This document shows, one piece after another, positions 55,164 through 63,563 of a DNA stretch of 64,000 nucleotides. Both the position numbers and the translations under genes were made by a program. Every line of letters starts with the position of its first letter. The stretch's first letter is position 1. The stretch spans positions 124,001 through 188,000 of the forward strand of contig NZ_MBDL01000011.1 in NCBI RefSeq assembly GCF_001707755.1. The letters are read 5' to 3'. This DNA comes from Acinetobacter celticus (lineage in GTDB: Bacteria; Pseudomonadota; Gammaproteobacteria; Pseudomonadales; Moraxellaceae). A model generated the notes under the pieces. It was not told the origin of the DNA, did no database searches, and worked only from the letters and a program-made list of their open reading frames with translations.

Positions 55164-56156
55164 TTATTTTTCCTGTTTGAATTGAAGTTGATGAAACTCT
55201 TTGAAGCGGATGATCTGATCACCTGCCCATTCGTTTACGGTATTTGCGAATAAGTTTTGAAGTGGAACAATTTCGGAATACCAATATGCTTCACGCGCTT
55301 CACTAATAGATCCGAAGCCACCGGCATTGGATGGAATGATTCCGAGTAATTGTGGTGGGGTTCGTTGCGATGCAAGAACGTCATCGCGTGTGACATTTTT
55401 AATATTTAAGAATTCATCTTTGGCAGCCAATTCACTAATCGGAATCAGTTGCAGACCATCCTTTTTTCCACCAGGTGCATGAAGGAATAAATTTCGAAAG
55501 TTGCCTGGCCCACGTGAGTCTTTCATCGCTTGTTTAATGCCATTCACATCGTCGTCATCAATATTTGAATCGGTCATATACAAAATAAATCCAGCATGAG
55601 ATCCGTTGTTGTAATATTTGCGACGAAATAAAGTTGCTGATTCATTTAACCAAACAGACTGAAGTGCAGCGATATATTCTGGAGTACCGTAAATTTCTTG
55701 ATCGACATCAATTGCTTTGATATGACAAACCGTACCAGACTTAAAAATATGTTCTTCAAATCCGTTGATCAACTGCAGAAATTCATGAGGATTTTTCATG
55801 CGTCTGGTGTACTTCGCCATGAGTCCATCATAGTGATGTGGCTCATTTAAACGATTGTCGATTCGTTGTAAGTAACCATTACCAAAAACTAAATAATCAA
55901 ATGCAATACGTTCAAATTCAGATGAACTAATTAATGGATTGGGCTTAAATGACGAAACCAGTTGATTCTTTTTATAAAACACAGCAGTCGACAAGTACGG
56001 CATGGCTTTAAATGATTTGGCCAAAGCATTCATACTGATATGTGGTTCGTAATAATTACCACATAACCATGTCTCATAGAATTGTGATAAATCACGACCA
56101 TTCATCACTGGTTCTGCATCACCGAACGTAAATGCCTGTACTTTGCTGTCGGACAT
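55164..56156 (-). CDS. Phage portal protein (P2 gpQ family)
   Basis: 330-residue portal protein that forms the DNA entry ring at one capsid vertex. P2-type portal segments are visible: PYLSTAVFYKKNQLVSSFKP, FDYLVFGNGYLQRIDNRLNE, QEIYGTPEYIAALQSVWLNE, ATLFRRKYYNNGSHAGFILY and QRTPPQLLGIIPSNAGGFGS. Its start shares a base with the terminase stop (TAATG), indicating translational coupling. Confidence 0.95.
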   Translation of the reverse strand: MSDSKVQAFTFGDAEPVMNGRDLSQFYETWLCGNYYEPHISMNALAKSFKAMPYLSTAVFYKKNQLVSSFKPNPLISSSEFERIAFDYLVFGNGYLQRIDNRLNEPHHYDGLMAKYTRRMKNPHEFLQLINGFEEHIFKSGTVCHIKAIDVDQEIYGTPEYIAALQSVWLNESATLFRRKYYNNGSHAGFILYMTDSNIDDDDVNGIKQAMKDSRGPGNFRNLFLHAPGGKKDGLQLIPISELAAKDEFLNIKNVTRDDVLASQRTPPQLLGIIPSNAGGFGSISEAREAYWYSEIVPLQNLFANTVNEWAGDQIIRFKEFHQLQFKQEK

Positions 56157-57970
56157 TAGTAAATCTCCATAGAGGATTTTTTAGATTTTGAGTTGTCATC
56201 AAGACTTAAAGGCTCATTGAAGAACGCATGTAAGAGTGCAAAAGCGAGATCGGCATGACCAATATTTTCAGCGCGTGAAGCTTCAAAAGTCATTTGCCGT
56301 TGCGATGCAGTTAATGTTTTACGAATAGCCATTAATGACATGGCCACTTCAGTTGAACCTGCATCAAATTCGAATCGACCTTTATTGATCACATCCATAC
56401 CTTTCATGACCAATTGAGTTTTGATGTCAACGTTATAATTGAAGGTCGTTAAATTTGGAAAAAAGTCACGGACCAATTGAGCAACACCAGTACCCATACC
56501 AGTGGTATCAAGTCCAATGTACTTGACGTTATATTTAGTCGTTATTTTTTTGATGTATTGGGCTTGACTGGCAAAATCCATGCCTTTGAACTGATGGTGT
56601 TCAAGTAAGCGAAATTTAGGATAATCAAGTTCAGGTGGAGCAATAACCACAAGACCTGCGCTATCACCATTTTCTGCTGGATCGTAACCGACCCAAACAG
56701 GTTTGTTACCAAATGGACGATTGGCTAAAGCCTTAAAATCATTTGACCAAACTTCCCATGAATCGACCATACAGGGCTGAATGATACTGAGTGGAAAAAC
56801 ACTGTGGCCATCATCGACAAATTCACACATATATAAATTTGCAAATTCTTCACTACTGTTTTCAGCAATCAGTTCTTCAATATCAAATAGATCACAGCCT
56901 TGACGTTCAGCATCATAAATATTAACAATGTGTCGCCACATCTTGTCGCCACACAATGCACCATTTTTTAAATGGTCATGTGCCGTATCAATTTCAATTC
57001 TGTTTTCTTTGGATTTACCTTTATTGAAGGCTTCACCCGTCCAGAACTTATAGGCTTCATGCGTTTTACTCGATGGCGTTGAAAAGTAGGTTTTTGTATA
57101 TTGTTTTTGAGCAGCCATCGCCGATGCGACTTTTTTTAATGTTGCAAAGCCATGCACCCAAAAGAATTCATCAAAGTACAAATCACCATGATAGGACTGG
57201 GCTGTTTTTGCATTCGTTCCCAAGAAAATCAATTGCACTGTATTGCCACACGGCAATGTGATTGAAATTGGATCGCCTTGCAGATCCACTTCAATAGACT
57301 GCATCACAAAGTTTTTAATGTAGGTTTTAAAACCATGTGCCTGTGCTTTTGAAGCAGATAGAAAAATCTGATTTCGACCAGTGGTCACAGCTTTGATTAA
57401 GGCTTCACGTGCAAAGTAGAAAGTGGCACCGATCTGACGTGATTTTAATAATGCACGGTTACGCTGTTCACGTGCGCGATACCAGACCTTTTGATATTCA
57501 AATAAGCCTTCATCAAAATCTTCAAGAAGTTTTTCAATCTGTTCTTCAGTCAATGCATTTGGTTGTTTTGGCTTACGTGGTCCAGCATTTCTATTTTGAA
57601 GCTTTGGATTTAGGTCTGTTTCATTGCCACCGTCAGTGTATTTTTTAATTCGTGCCATACGCTCCATTTGGCGCATGAGAAGGTCCAAATCAGCACGATC
57701 ACTAGGGGTATAAATATCTTTAATAATTAATTTGACTAATTTAGCTTCTAAAGCCTGAGCAACCCTACCTTCTGGCGCCTCTTTATCCCATTCATCACGT
57801 GCTTTCCAGGCATGCACATTTTTATCGTTTTCTTTTAAGTATTCTGCAATCGAACTGATTCGCCACCCCATCCAATACAAAAATTTTGCTAGAAGGCGGT
57901 TATCGAAAGTTAAATTTGTCGGGGTGTTGAGTGCTTTATCCATTGGCCCATTAAGCCAATGCCATAACAT
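56156..57970 (-). CDS. Phage terminase large subunit (P2 gpP family)
   Basis: 604 residues: N-terminal helix-turn-helix (LAKFLYWMGWRISSIAEYLK), an ATPase domain with Walker-like KSRQIGATFYFAREALIKA and Walker B LYFDEFFWVHGFATL, and a nuclease domain with VWVGYDPAENGDSAGLVVIA and YIGLDTTGMGTGVAQLV. It packages DNA into the prohead and cuts at cos. The ATG at 57970 is preceded by GGGGCGC; a second ATG at 57943 is possible. First gene of the leftward operon. Confidence 0.95.
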   Translation of the reverse strand: MLWHWLNGPMDKALNTPTNLTFDNRLLAKFLYWMGWRISSIAEYLKENDKNVHAWKARDEWDKEAPEGRVAQALEAKLVKLIIKDIYTPSDRADLDLLMRQMERMARIKKYTDGGNETDLNPKLQNRNAGPRKPKQPNALTEEQIEKLLEDFDEGLFEYQKVWYRAREQRNRALLKSRQIGATFYFAREALIKAVTTGRNQIFLSASKAQAHGFKTYIKNFVMQSIEVDLQGDPISITLPCGNTVQLIFLGTNAKTAQSYHGDLYFDEFFWVHGFATLKKVASAMAAQKQYTKTYFSTPSSKTHEAYKFWTGEAFNKGKSKENRIEIDTAHDHLKNGALCGDKMWRHIVNIYDAERQGCDLFDIEELIAENSSEEFANLYMCEFVDDGHSVFPLSIIQPCMVDSWEVWSNDFKALANRPFGNKPVWVGYDPAENGDSAGLVVIAPPELDYPKFRLLEHHQFKGMDFASQAQYIKKITTKYNVKYIGLDTTGMGTGVAQLVRDFFPNLTTFNYNVDIKTQLVMKGMDVINKGRFEFDAGSTEVAMSLMAIRKTLTASQRQMTFEASRAENIGHADLAFALLHAFFNEPLSLDDNSKSKKSSMEIY

Positions 57971-57988
57971 TTATTCATTCTGCGCCCC

Positions 57989-58010
57989 TTGTAAAACCCC
58001 GATATTACAA
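57989..58010. promoter_or_regulatory. Inverted repeat between divergent late operons
   Basis: TTGTAA (57989-57994) and TTACAA (58005-58010) form a palindrome with a ten-base centre, lying in the 132-base gap between the terminase and scaffold genes. P2 late promoters in this region are activated by Ogr/Delta at TGT-N12-ACA sites; here the spacing is N14, so it is similar but not identical. Regulatory role is inference. Confidence 0.45.
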
Positions 58011-58102
58011 GCCTATGAGATTGAATGTTCACGCTGTAATTCCGATCCTGATAGCCACTTTGAATAGATTTGATCTATCGACTAAATAGACGGAATTCAC
58101 CA

Positions 58103-58927
58103 ATGAAGAAATCCAAATTTTTCCGAGTTGCTGTAGCTGGTGCCACTACTGATGGACGCATCATTGAAGCAGCTTGGATTCAACAAATGGCCAAGAATTA
58201 CAGCCAAAATACTTATACCGCATTAGCAAATATTGAGCATATTCGTGGACTTTCTCCAAACTCAGAATTCGGTAATTATGCAAAAGTTTTGGCGTTAAAA
58301 GCGCAAGAAGATGAAATTGCCGGTCAAAAAAAATGGTGTTTATATGCTCAACTTGAAGCATTCGACAACTTGATTGAATTGCATGATAAAAAGCAAAAGT
58401 TATTCAACTCAATTGAAGTGAATCCAAGTTTTTCAGATACCAATGAAGCATATATGGTTGGTATTGCTTTCACTGATACCCCCGCTTCACTAGGTACTCA
58501 GATGATGGAATTTGCTGTACAAAATCCTGAAGCAAATCCATTTTCAAATCGCAAACAACATAAAGACAATTTATTCACTGCAGCAACGGAAGCAAATCTT
58601 GAATTTGAAGAAGCTGTCCCTGATGCAGTTGGATTATTTTCAAAAGTTATGGGTTGGCTACAACCAAAACAAGAAGAACAGGACAATAAAAATAAAGGTC
58701 AATTCAAAGAAGTTGCAGATTCTATTGAAGAAATTGCAAAAACCTTTGGTGCCACATTGACTGAAGTTAAAGTTTTAAAAACAAACTATTCAAATCTTCA
58801 AAAAGAGCATGGTGAGTTAAAAACAGCCTTTAAAGAACTTCAAACTAAACTAGGTGAAGAGCCGAGTCCAAAAACACCGCCTGCGCCTGAAAACACTGGC
58901 AACTATTCAGAAAATATTGAGTGCTAA
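58103..58927 (+). CDS. Phage capsid scaffolding protein/protease (P2 gpO family)
   Basis: 274-residue scaffold with an N-terminal serine-protease part: KKSKFFRVAVAGATTDGRII, LANIEHIRGLSPNSEFGNYA (catalytic His region), VGIAFTDTPASLGTQMMEFA. A long coiled, charged C-terminal region follows (KKLGEEPSPKTPPAPENTG near the end is similar in character). The start is the ATG at 58103 after GGAA, matching the P2 family start; the frame opens earlier but without support. First gene of the rightward late operon. Confidence 0.92.
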   Translation: MKKSKFFRVAVAGATTDGRIIEAAWIQQMAKNYSQNTYTALANIEHIRGLSPNSEFGNYAKVLALKAQEDEIAGQKKWCLYAQLEAFDNLIELHDKKQKLFNSIEVNPSFSDTNEAYMVGIAFTDTPASLGTQMMEFAVQNPEANPFSNRKQHKDNLFTAATEANLEFEEAVPDAVGLFSKVMGWLQPKQEEQDNKNKGQFKEVADSIEEIAKTFGATLTEVKVLKTNYSNLQKEHGELKTAFKELQTKLGEEPSPKTPPAPENTGNYSENIEC

Positions 58928-58931
58928 ACAC

Positions 58932-59942
58932 ATGAATAAAACAACACGCTTTAAATTCAACAAAGTTCTCTCAAAAATTTCTGCTATTAATGGTGTTGAA
59001 TCTACTGCAGCAAAATTTGCTGTTGAGCCATCAATTGCACAAAAAATGATTGCAGGTGTTCAAGAATCATCTGAATTCTTAAAAAAAATTAACATGGAAC
59101 CTGTGACTGAAGGTGAAGGCGAAGCGATTGGTCTAACTCAAGGTTCAACCATTGCAGGTCGTTCAAATACTAAAGGCGGTACTGCACGTAAACCCGTTGA
59201 TCCAACAGGTTTAGAATCAAATGCATATGCATGTAAAAAAACGGATTTTGACGTTGCATTACGTTATGAAAAAATGGATGCATGGGCAAAACACGAAGAC
59301 TTCTACGCAAAATGGAAAGCTTTTGTTGATCGTGCCATTGCTTTAGATATGATCATGATTGGTTGGAATGGTAAAACTGCTGCTATTCAAACAGATCGTG
59401 CATCAAATCCACTCCTTCAAGATGTGAATATTGGCTGGTTAGAAAAAATACGTACCAAAGCACCAGCACATCACATGAAAGAAGTAGTTGTTGCTTCAGG
59501 AAAAGTTAAAATTGGTACAGGTGGTGATTATAATAATTTAGATGCTCTGGTTGTCGATATTGTTGGCGATTTAATTGATGAAGTTCATCAAGACGATACT
59601 GACCTAGTGGTTATTTGTGGTCGCCAATTGCTCAATGATAAAAACTTCCCGCTGGTGAATGATGCCTCTGATAATACCGATACTTTGGCAGGTCAAGTAT
59701 TAGTAGCTCAGAAGCAAATGGGTGGTCTGCCTGCAGTCCGTGTGCCTTTCTTCCCTGACAATGCATTGTTGGTTACTTCATTTGATAACCTATCAATTTA
59801 TTTCCAAGAATCAGGTAAGCGTCGTCAAATTATTGATCGCTCTGAAATGGATCAGGTCGAAGAATATCAATCTTCAAATGATGCTTATGTCATCGAAAAC
59901 TACAAAAAAGTAGCTTTCGTAGAAAACATCGAAATTCTATAA
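58932..59942 (+). CDS. Phage major capsid protein (P2 gpN family)
   Basis: 336-residue capsid protein, slightly short relative to the P2 protein (about 357). The N-terminal FNKVLSKISAINGVESTAAK and the later RIALDMIMIGWNGKTAAI-type helix (AIALDMIMIGWNGKTAAIQT) and VVICGRQLLNDKNFPLVND and LPAVRVPFFPDNALLVTSFD match the gpN family. Start chosen at the ATG at 58932, four bases after the scaffold stop; the open frame extends further left inside the scaffold gene. Confidence 0.93.
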   Translation: MNKTTRFKFNKVLSKISAINGVESTAAKFAVEPSIAQKMIAGVQESSEFLKKINMEPVTEGEGEAIGLTQGSTIAGRSNTKGGTARKPVDPTGLESNAYACKKTDFDVALRYEKMDAWAKHEDFYAKWKAFVDRAIALDMIMIGWNGKTAAIQTDRASNPLLQDVNIGWLEKIRTKAPAHHMKEVVVASGKVKIGTGGDYNNLDALVVDIVGDLIDEVHQDDTDLVVICGRQLLNDKNFPLVNDASDNTDTLAGQVLVAQKQMGGLPAVRVPFFPDNALLVTSFDNLSIYFQESGKRRQIIDRSEMDQVEEYQSSNDAYVIENYKKVAFVENIEIL

Positions 59943-59952
59943 AGGGTGATTT

Positions 59953-60714
59953 ATGTTGAGTCCAGCTCGACGACATCGCCTAGCAGTCAAAGCAGCTTTA
60001 GAAGCTGCTAAGGCTGACGAATTTGGTGGTGTACGTCCAGACGCAAGCGTCTATCAATTGCAATTGACTGAATTAAAAAATGACACGCATGTTTTACGTT
60101 CAATTCAATCTCAAACTGAGCGTGCCAAAGTTAAAGCAGAACAACTTATTCCAAAGCATATGCCCTATGTTAACGGTGTAATCGAATCAGGCTTCAAAGT
60201 CGATCAAGATGAAGTGATTACAACAATCATGATTTGGTGCTTTGACAGTGCATTATTTGATGTAGGTTTAAAACTTGCTGAATATGCGTTGAAGCATAAT
60301 TTAAAAATGCCTGATTCATATAGCCGAAACACAGCAACAATCATTGCAGAAGAAATTGGCAATGCTGCACGAGTGGCACATAAAGCCGGTGATGATTTCC
60401 AGTTAGAAGTTTTAGAAAAGGCCCATCACATCACCACCGATTTTGATATGCCAGATGAAGTACGCGCCAAGATTCTTTTGGCGATTGGTCGTGCTTATCT
60501 TCATCGTGAATTAGCAACTTTGGCTGTCGCATATCTCAAAGCAGCCGTTGAAAAACATGAAAACTGCGGTGGTAAACAAGACCTTCAAAAAGCTGAACGA
60601 TTATTCAAAAAGCAAGCTGAAGAACAATTAAAAAATCTACCTGAACCAATGCTAAATGCAGATGGTTCACAGGTCGTCGATGATCAAGGCAATTTAGCTT
60701 TTCATCCGACGTAA
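59953..60714 (+). CDS. Phage terminase small subunit (P2 gpM family)
   Basis: 253-residue DNA-recognition subunit of the terminase. P2 gpM-like features are the opening LSPARRHRLAVKAALEAAKA, VYQLQLTELKNDTHVLRSIQ, MIWCFDSALFDVGLKLAEYA and a helical C-terminus. A good ribosome site (AAAGGGTG) precedes the ATG. It should bind the cos region and direct the large subunit. Confidence 0.9.
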   Translation: MLSPARRHRLAVKAALEAAKADEFGGVRPDASVYQLQLTELKNDTHVLRSIQSQTERAKVKAEQLIPKHMPYVNGVIESGFKVDQDEVITTIMIWCFDSALFDVGLKLAEYALKHNLKMPDSYSRNTATIIAEEIGNAARVAHKAGDDFQLEVLEKAHHITTDFDMPDEVRAKILLAIGRAYLHRELATLAVAYLKAAVEKHENCGGKQDLQKAERLFKKQAEEQLKNLPEPMLNADGSQVVDDQGNLAFHPT

Positions 60715-60718
60715 CGAG

Positions 60719-60799
60719 TGCCCCGCGCCAACCGAGGGGCAGAACTGATGATGTAGTGACATCTTAATGTTTAATTACTAATTCAGTTCTCCACCCCTC
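60719..60799 (+). promoter_or_regulatory. Nested and alternative hairpins between gpM and gpL genes
   Basis: TGCCCC (60719-60724) can pair with GGGGCA (60736-60741). Alternatively GAGGGG (60734-60739) and AGAACTGA (60741-60748) pair with CCCCTC (60794-60799) and TCAGTTCT (60783-60790), enclosing a small hairpin GATGT/ACATC (60750-60763). The two folds share bases and exclude each other. They span the gap just before the gpL start. Regulation of late gene ratio is a possibility, not shown. Confidence 0.45.
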
Positions 60800-60811
60800 A
60801 ACTATTTGAGT

Positions 60812-61282
60812 ATGACAATGACTGGATTAATTGCAAACGGCAACCGTGACAGTGAAAACATTGTCATCACCAGTGATGATTTTTTCCCTGGCGTATCTTC
60901 AAAAGAAATTCGTGAATCATTACGCTTTGATAGCAGTGTCACCAATCAACGTCTAATCCCTGCTATTGAAGCAGCTGTCATAGAAGTAAATGATCAGCTT
61001 GAATCACTCACTTCAAAAGCAACCTCACTCGCTGAATTAAATCCAAAAAAAATTAAAACAAATGGTGTTGAGAAACCTATAGCAGAAGTCCTGTATCTGC
61101 GGGCTGTAGCAGCGTCTGTTGGTGCAGAACTCAATGAAAAATATCGCGCTTATGACACCACCAGTAATGGCAGTCAAAAAGCAGATGAACTGTCCCCTAC
61201 CATTGATGATTATCGTCGTGACTTACGATATGCCATTCGTGATTTAAAAAAACTTCGTCGGGTAAATGTGGAGTTGATTTAA
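60812..61282 (+). CDS. Phage head completion protein (P2 gpL family)
   Basis: About 156 residues. The gpL-like pattern FFPGVSSKEIRESLRFDSSV near the N-terminus and RRDLRYAIRDLKKLRRVNVE at the C-terminus identify it. It seals the portal after packaging. Several starts are close together (TTG 60806, ATG 60812 and ATG 60818); ATG 60812 is a compromise and the true one could be either ATG. Confidence 0.87.
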   Translation: MTMTGLIANGNRDSENIVITSDDFFPGVSSKEIRESLRFDSSVTNQRLIPAIEAAVIEVNDQLESLTSKATSLAELNPKKIKTNGVEKPIAEVLYLRAVAASVGAELNEKYRAYDTTSNGSQKADELSPTIDDYRRDLRYAIRDLKKLRRVNVELI

Positions 61283-61492
61283 GTGAAAACTATATATGCA
61301 ATTCAGAATGACACTGTTGATGCGATCTGCTGGCGTAACTATGGCCGAAGTTCTGGTGTAGTAGAAGCCGTCCTTGAACAAAATGCCCATATAGCAAATT
61401 TAGGCCCTTTACTCCCAATGGGGACGAAGATTTTTTTACCCGAAATTCAAACACAACAGAATAAAACACAAAGTATTCAGCTTTGGGATTGA
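61283..61492 (+). CDS. Phage tail protein X (LysM-like)
   Basis: 69-residue gpX family protein: TIYAIQNDTVDAICWRNYGR followed by NAHIANLGPLLPMGTKIFLP, a pattern resembling a LysM fold. Starts with GTG directly after the gpL stop; GGAG at 61270-61273 supports it. A tail component conserved in P2-like phages. Confidence 0.92.
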   Translation: MKTIYAIQNDTVDAICWRNYGRSSGVVEAVLEQNAHIANLGPLLPMGTKIFLPEIQTQQNKTQSIQLWD

Positions 61493-61499
61493 GAAAAAT

Positions 61500-61892
61500 A
61501 TGCCTGAACCAACTTCATCAACAACAGTTGCAATTACTGCTTCCGCTGGATTGCTATCACTCCTCCCATTCGTAAATGGTGATGCTTTATTCGGTGCCGT
61601 CATTGGTGCGGCTTTTTTAGCTTATACCCAAGTTTCACTAAATACCGCTAAACGTATTTTCTCCCTGATGTTATCAGTTGCTTTGGGTTATGCCCTGGCA
61701 CCTGAAATTTCTAGCCGAACGAATGTAAATAGTCATACGGTCATTGCCTGCTTCACTAGCATGTTTGCTTTACCAATTTTGGTCAAAGTCATGTCATGGG
61801 TGAATAAATCCACATTGACCGAAATATTTAACACGACTTCTAAATTCTTTTCTGCCCTGTCCAATACATTTGGAAAGGAGAATAAAAAATGA
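61500..61892 (+). CDS. Phage holin-like membrane protein 1
   Basis: 130 residues with three or four hydrophobic segments (ITASAGLLSLLPFVNGDALF, GAVIGAAFLAYTQ, IFSLMLSVALGYALAP and CFTSMFALPILVKVM) and a basic C-terminal end (NTFGKENKK). It resembles LydA-type putative holins. Position between tail protein X and the second holin-like gene, before the endolysin, supports the role. Overlaps the next gene by four bases (ATGA). Confidence 0.75.
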   Translation: MPEPTSSTTVAITASAGLLSLLPFVNGDALFGAVIGAAFLAYTQVSLNTAKRIFSLMLSVALGYALAPEISSRTNVNSHTVIACFTSMFALPILVKVMSWVNKSTLTEIFNTTSKFFSALSNTFGKENKK

Positions 61893-62185
61893 CGTATTTA
61901 CTTACTTCCCCTGTTGCACAGCTCATTTTTTCAGTTATTGCCGTGCTGTGCTATGTGGCATGCGCTTTTCGTATTTTATGTTTTGATCATTTGCACGAAC
62001 AATCTTGTTCATTTCGCTTGTTTGCAGTGGTTCTAATTGGGGCTTTCCTTGCACAAAGCCTGCACATTATTTTTATTAAAGATCCTGTCACTGTATGGGA
62101 TGCAATTTTTTCAATTTTTCTTGTCCTATTCATTTTTCGCAACAAAGGCGATGTCGTTTCAATGTTACGGAGTCATACAACATGA
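61889..62185 (+). CDS. Phage holin-like membrane protein 2 (3-TM)
   Basis: 98 residues with three membrane segments (AQLIFSVIAVLCYVACAFRI, FAVVLIGAFLAQSLHIIF, AIFSIFLVLFIF) and a short basic tail. Consistent with a three-helix holin or antiholin. ATGA overlap with both neighbours shows translational coupling to the first holin and the endolysin. Confidence 0.78.
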   Translation: MTYLLTSPVAQLIFSVIAVLCYVACAFRILCFDHLHEQSCSFRLFAVVLIGAFLAQSLHIIFIKDPVTVWDAIFSIFLVLFIFRNKGDVVSMLRSHTT

Positions 62186-63039
62186 TTATTTTAAAATTTG
62201 GGGCTAAAGGTTCTGCTGTCGTTGAGCTACAAAAGTTATTAGTGAAAAACGGAATGTCAGGCAAAAATAAAAAGCCCCTCAGTGTCGATGGTGATTTTGG
62301 TGAAAGTACCGAATTTGCTGTCATGCAATTTCAGAAATTGCAAAATTTAAAAGTTGATGGACTCGCTGGAGACAGTACCTTAAAAACTTTGCGCGGTGAT
62401 GACACCAGTAAACTTTTAAAGGAAAGTGATTTAGTTGCAGGTGCAAAGCGCTTAGGTGTTTCAGTGAATGTCATTAAAGCAATTGCTGAAGTTGAAACTC
62501 AAGGTGCAGGATTTTTAGATAATGGCCGCCCTAAAATTTTATTTGAACGCCATCGTATGTATTTTTATTTAATTCAAAAGTTTGGAAAAACTAAAGCCAA
62601 TGAGTTTATGGCCAACTATCCAAGCATCGTAAATAACAAAACCGGTGGCTATCTAGGTGGATCAGCTGAATATACCCGTCTAAGCATTGCTAAACAGATT
62701 GATGTTGAATGTGCTTTACAGTCTGCAAGTTGGGGCCGTTTCCAGCTTATGGGTGAAAACTGGAAAACTCTTGGTTATGTATCTGCACAAGAGTTTGTAA
62801 GCCAACATGAACAAAATGAAGGTTTACAGTTTGAAGCCTTTCTTCGTTATTGCGAAACTAAATCAGGCGTTATTGATGACAAATCTTGGAAACTCATCGA
62901 TGCATTACGTGAAGAAAACTGGCATGTTGTTTTTAGCCTATATAACGGTAGAAACTACAAAAAACTGGGCTATGACAGCAAGTTTTTACGAGTTATGAAT
63001 CGCCTCGATCCTAATTATAAGAGTCCTCAAGCAGCATGA
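62182..63039 (+). CDS. Phage endolysin (N-acetylmuramidase with peptidoglycan-binding domain)
   Basis: 285 residues. The N-terminal 65 form a peptidoglycan-binding domain (LKFGAKGSAVVELQKLLVKN; VDGDFGESTEFAVMQFQKLQ) and the rest an N-acetylmuramidase domain of the DUF3380 type: IAEVETQGAGFLDNGRPKIL with catalytic Glu, FERHRMYFYLIQKFGKTKAN, SASWGRFQLMGENWKTLGY. The ATG at 62182 overlaps the holin stop; the frame opens earlier inside the holin gene. No signal peptide, so release depends on the holins. Confidence 0.92.
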   Translation: MIILKFGAKGSAVVELQKLLVKNGMSGKNKKPLSVDGDFGESTEFAVMQFQKLQNLKVDGLAGDSTLKTLRGDDTSKLLKESDLVAGAKRLGVSVNVIKAIAEVETQGAGFLDNGRPKILFERHRMYFYLIQKFGKTKANEFMANYPSIVNNKTGGYLGGSAEYTRLSIAKQIDVECALQSASWGRFQLMGENWKTLGYVSAQEFVSQHEQNEGLQFEAFLRYCETKSGVIDDKSWKLIDALREENWHVVFSLYNGRNYKKLGYDSKFLRVMNRLDPNYKSPQAA

Positions 63040-63563
63040 AAAAACCTCAAGCCCTAAGAGAATACTTGCTGAAATCTATTCCTGATTTAGTTTCAAATCA
63101 GGATAGATTAGATATATTCGTAGAAAATGGAAAATTACGTAGTACGTTATCAGGCGGCTATAGTTTTGAAATGGCATATACACTCGATATGACAATCACT
63201 GACTATGCGGGTGATGTTGATTTAGTGGCCTTTGCCCTCTTTACCTGGCTTGCGACTAACCAATCAGAACTTATGGCAAACATTAAGAATGATAAAAATG
63301 AAATCATTTTTGAAGCTGAACTGATTGATAACACCAAATATGATTTGAATATCAAAGTTCCATTAACTGAACGCGTCATTTCAACACGGGCTGAGAACGG
63401 TCAATACAATTTAAGCTATCCACCTGAACCGCAATATACAGAATTTGGGCCACCTACAGAATTCACTGTTCTAGATGCGGATGGTAATAAACTTGCTTCA
63501 TGGACCACTGTTGATAAAGAAGGTTGGTCTTTAGACATGCCACCACCAGGTAAAAGTCCATGA
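63036..63563 (+). CDS. Phage tail completion protein (P2 gpR family)
   Basis: 175 residues. KKPQALREYLLKSIPDLVSN at the start and the pattern MAYTLDMTITDYAGDVDLVA with FTWLATNQSEL match P2 gpR. ATGA overlap with the endolysin stop, and its own stop overlaps the next start. Needed for tail completion. Confidence 0.92.
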   Translation: MKKPQALREYLLKSIPDLVSNQDRLDIFVENGKLRSTLSGGYSFEMAYTLDMTITDYAGDVDLVAFALFTWLATNQSELMANIKNDKNEIIFEAELIDNTKYDLNIKVPLTERVISTRAENGQYNLSYPPEPQYTEFGPPTEFTVLDADGNKLASWTTVDKEGWSLDMPPPGKSP

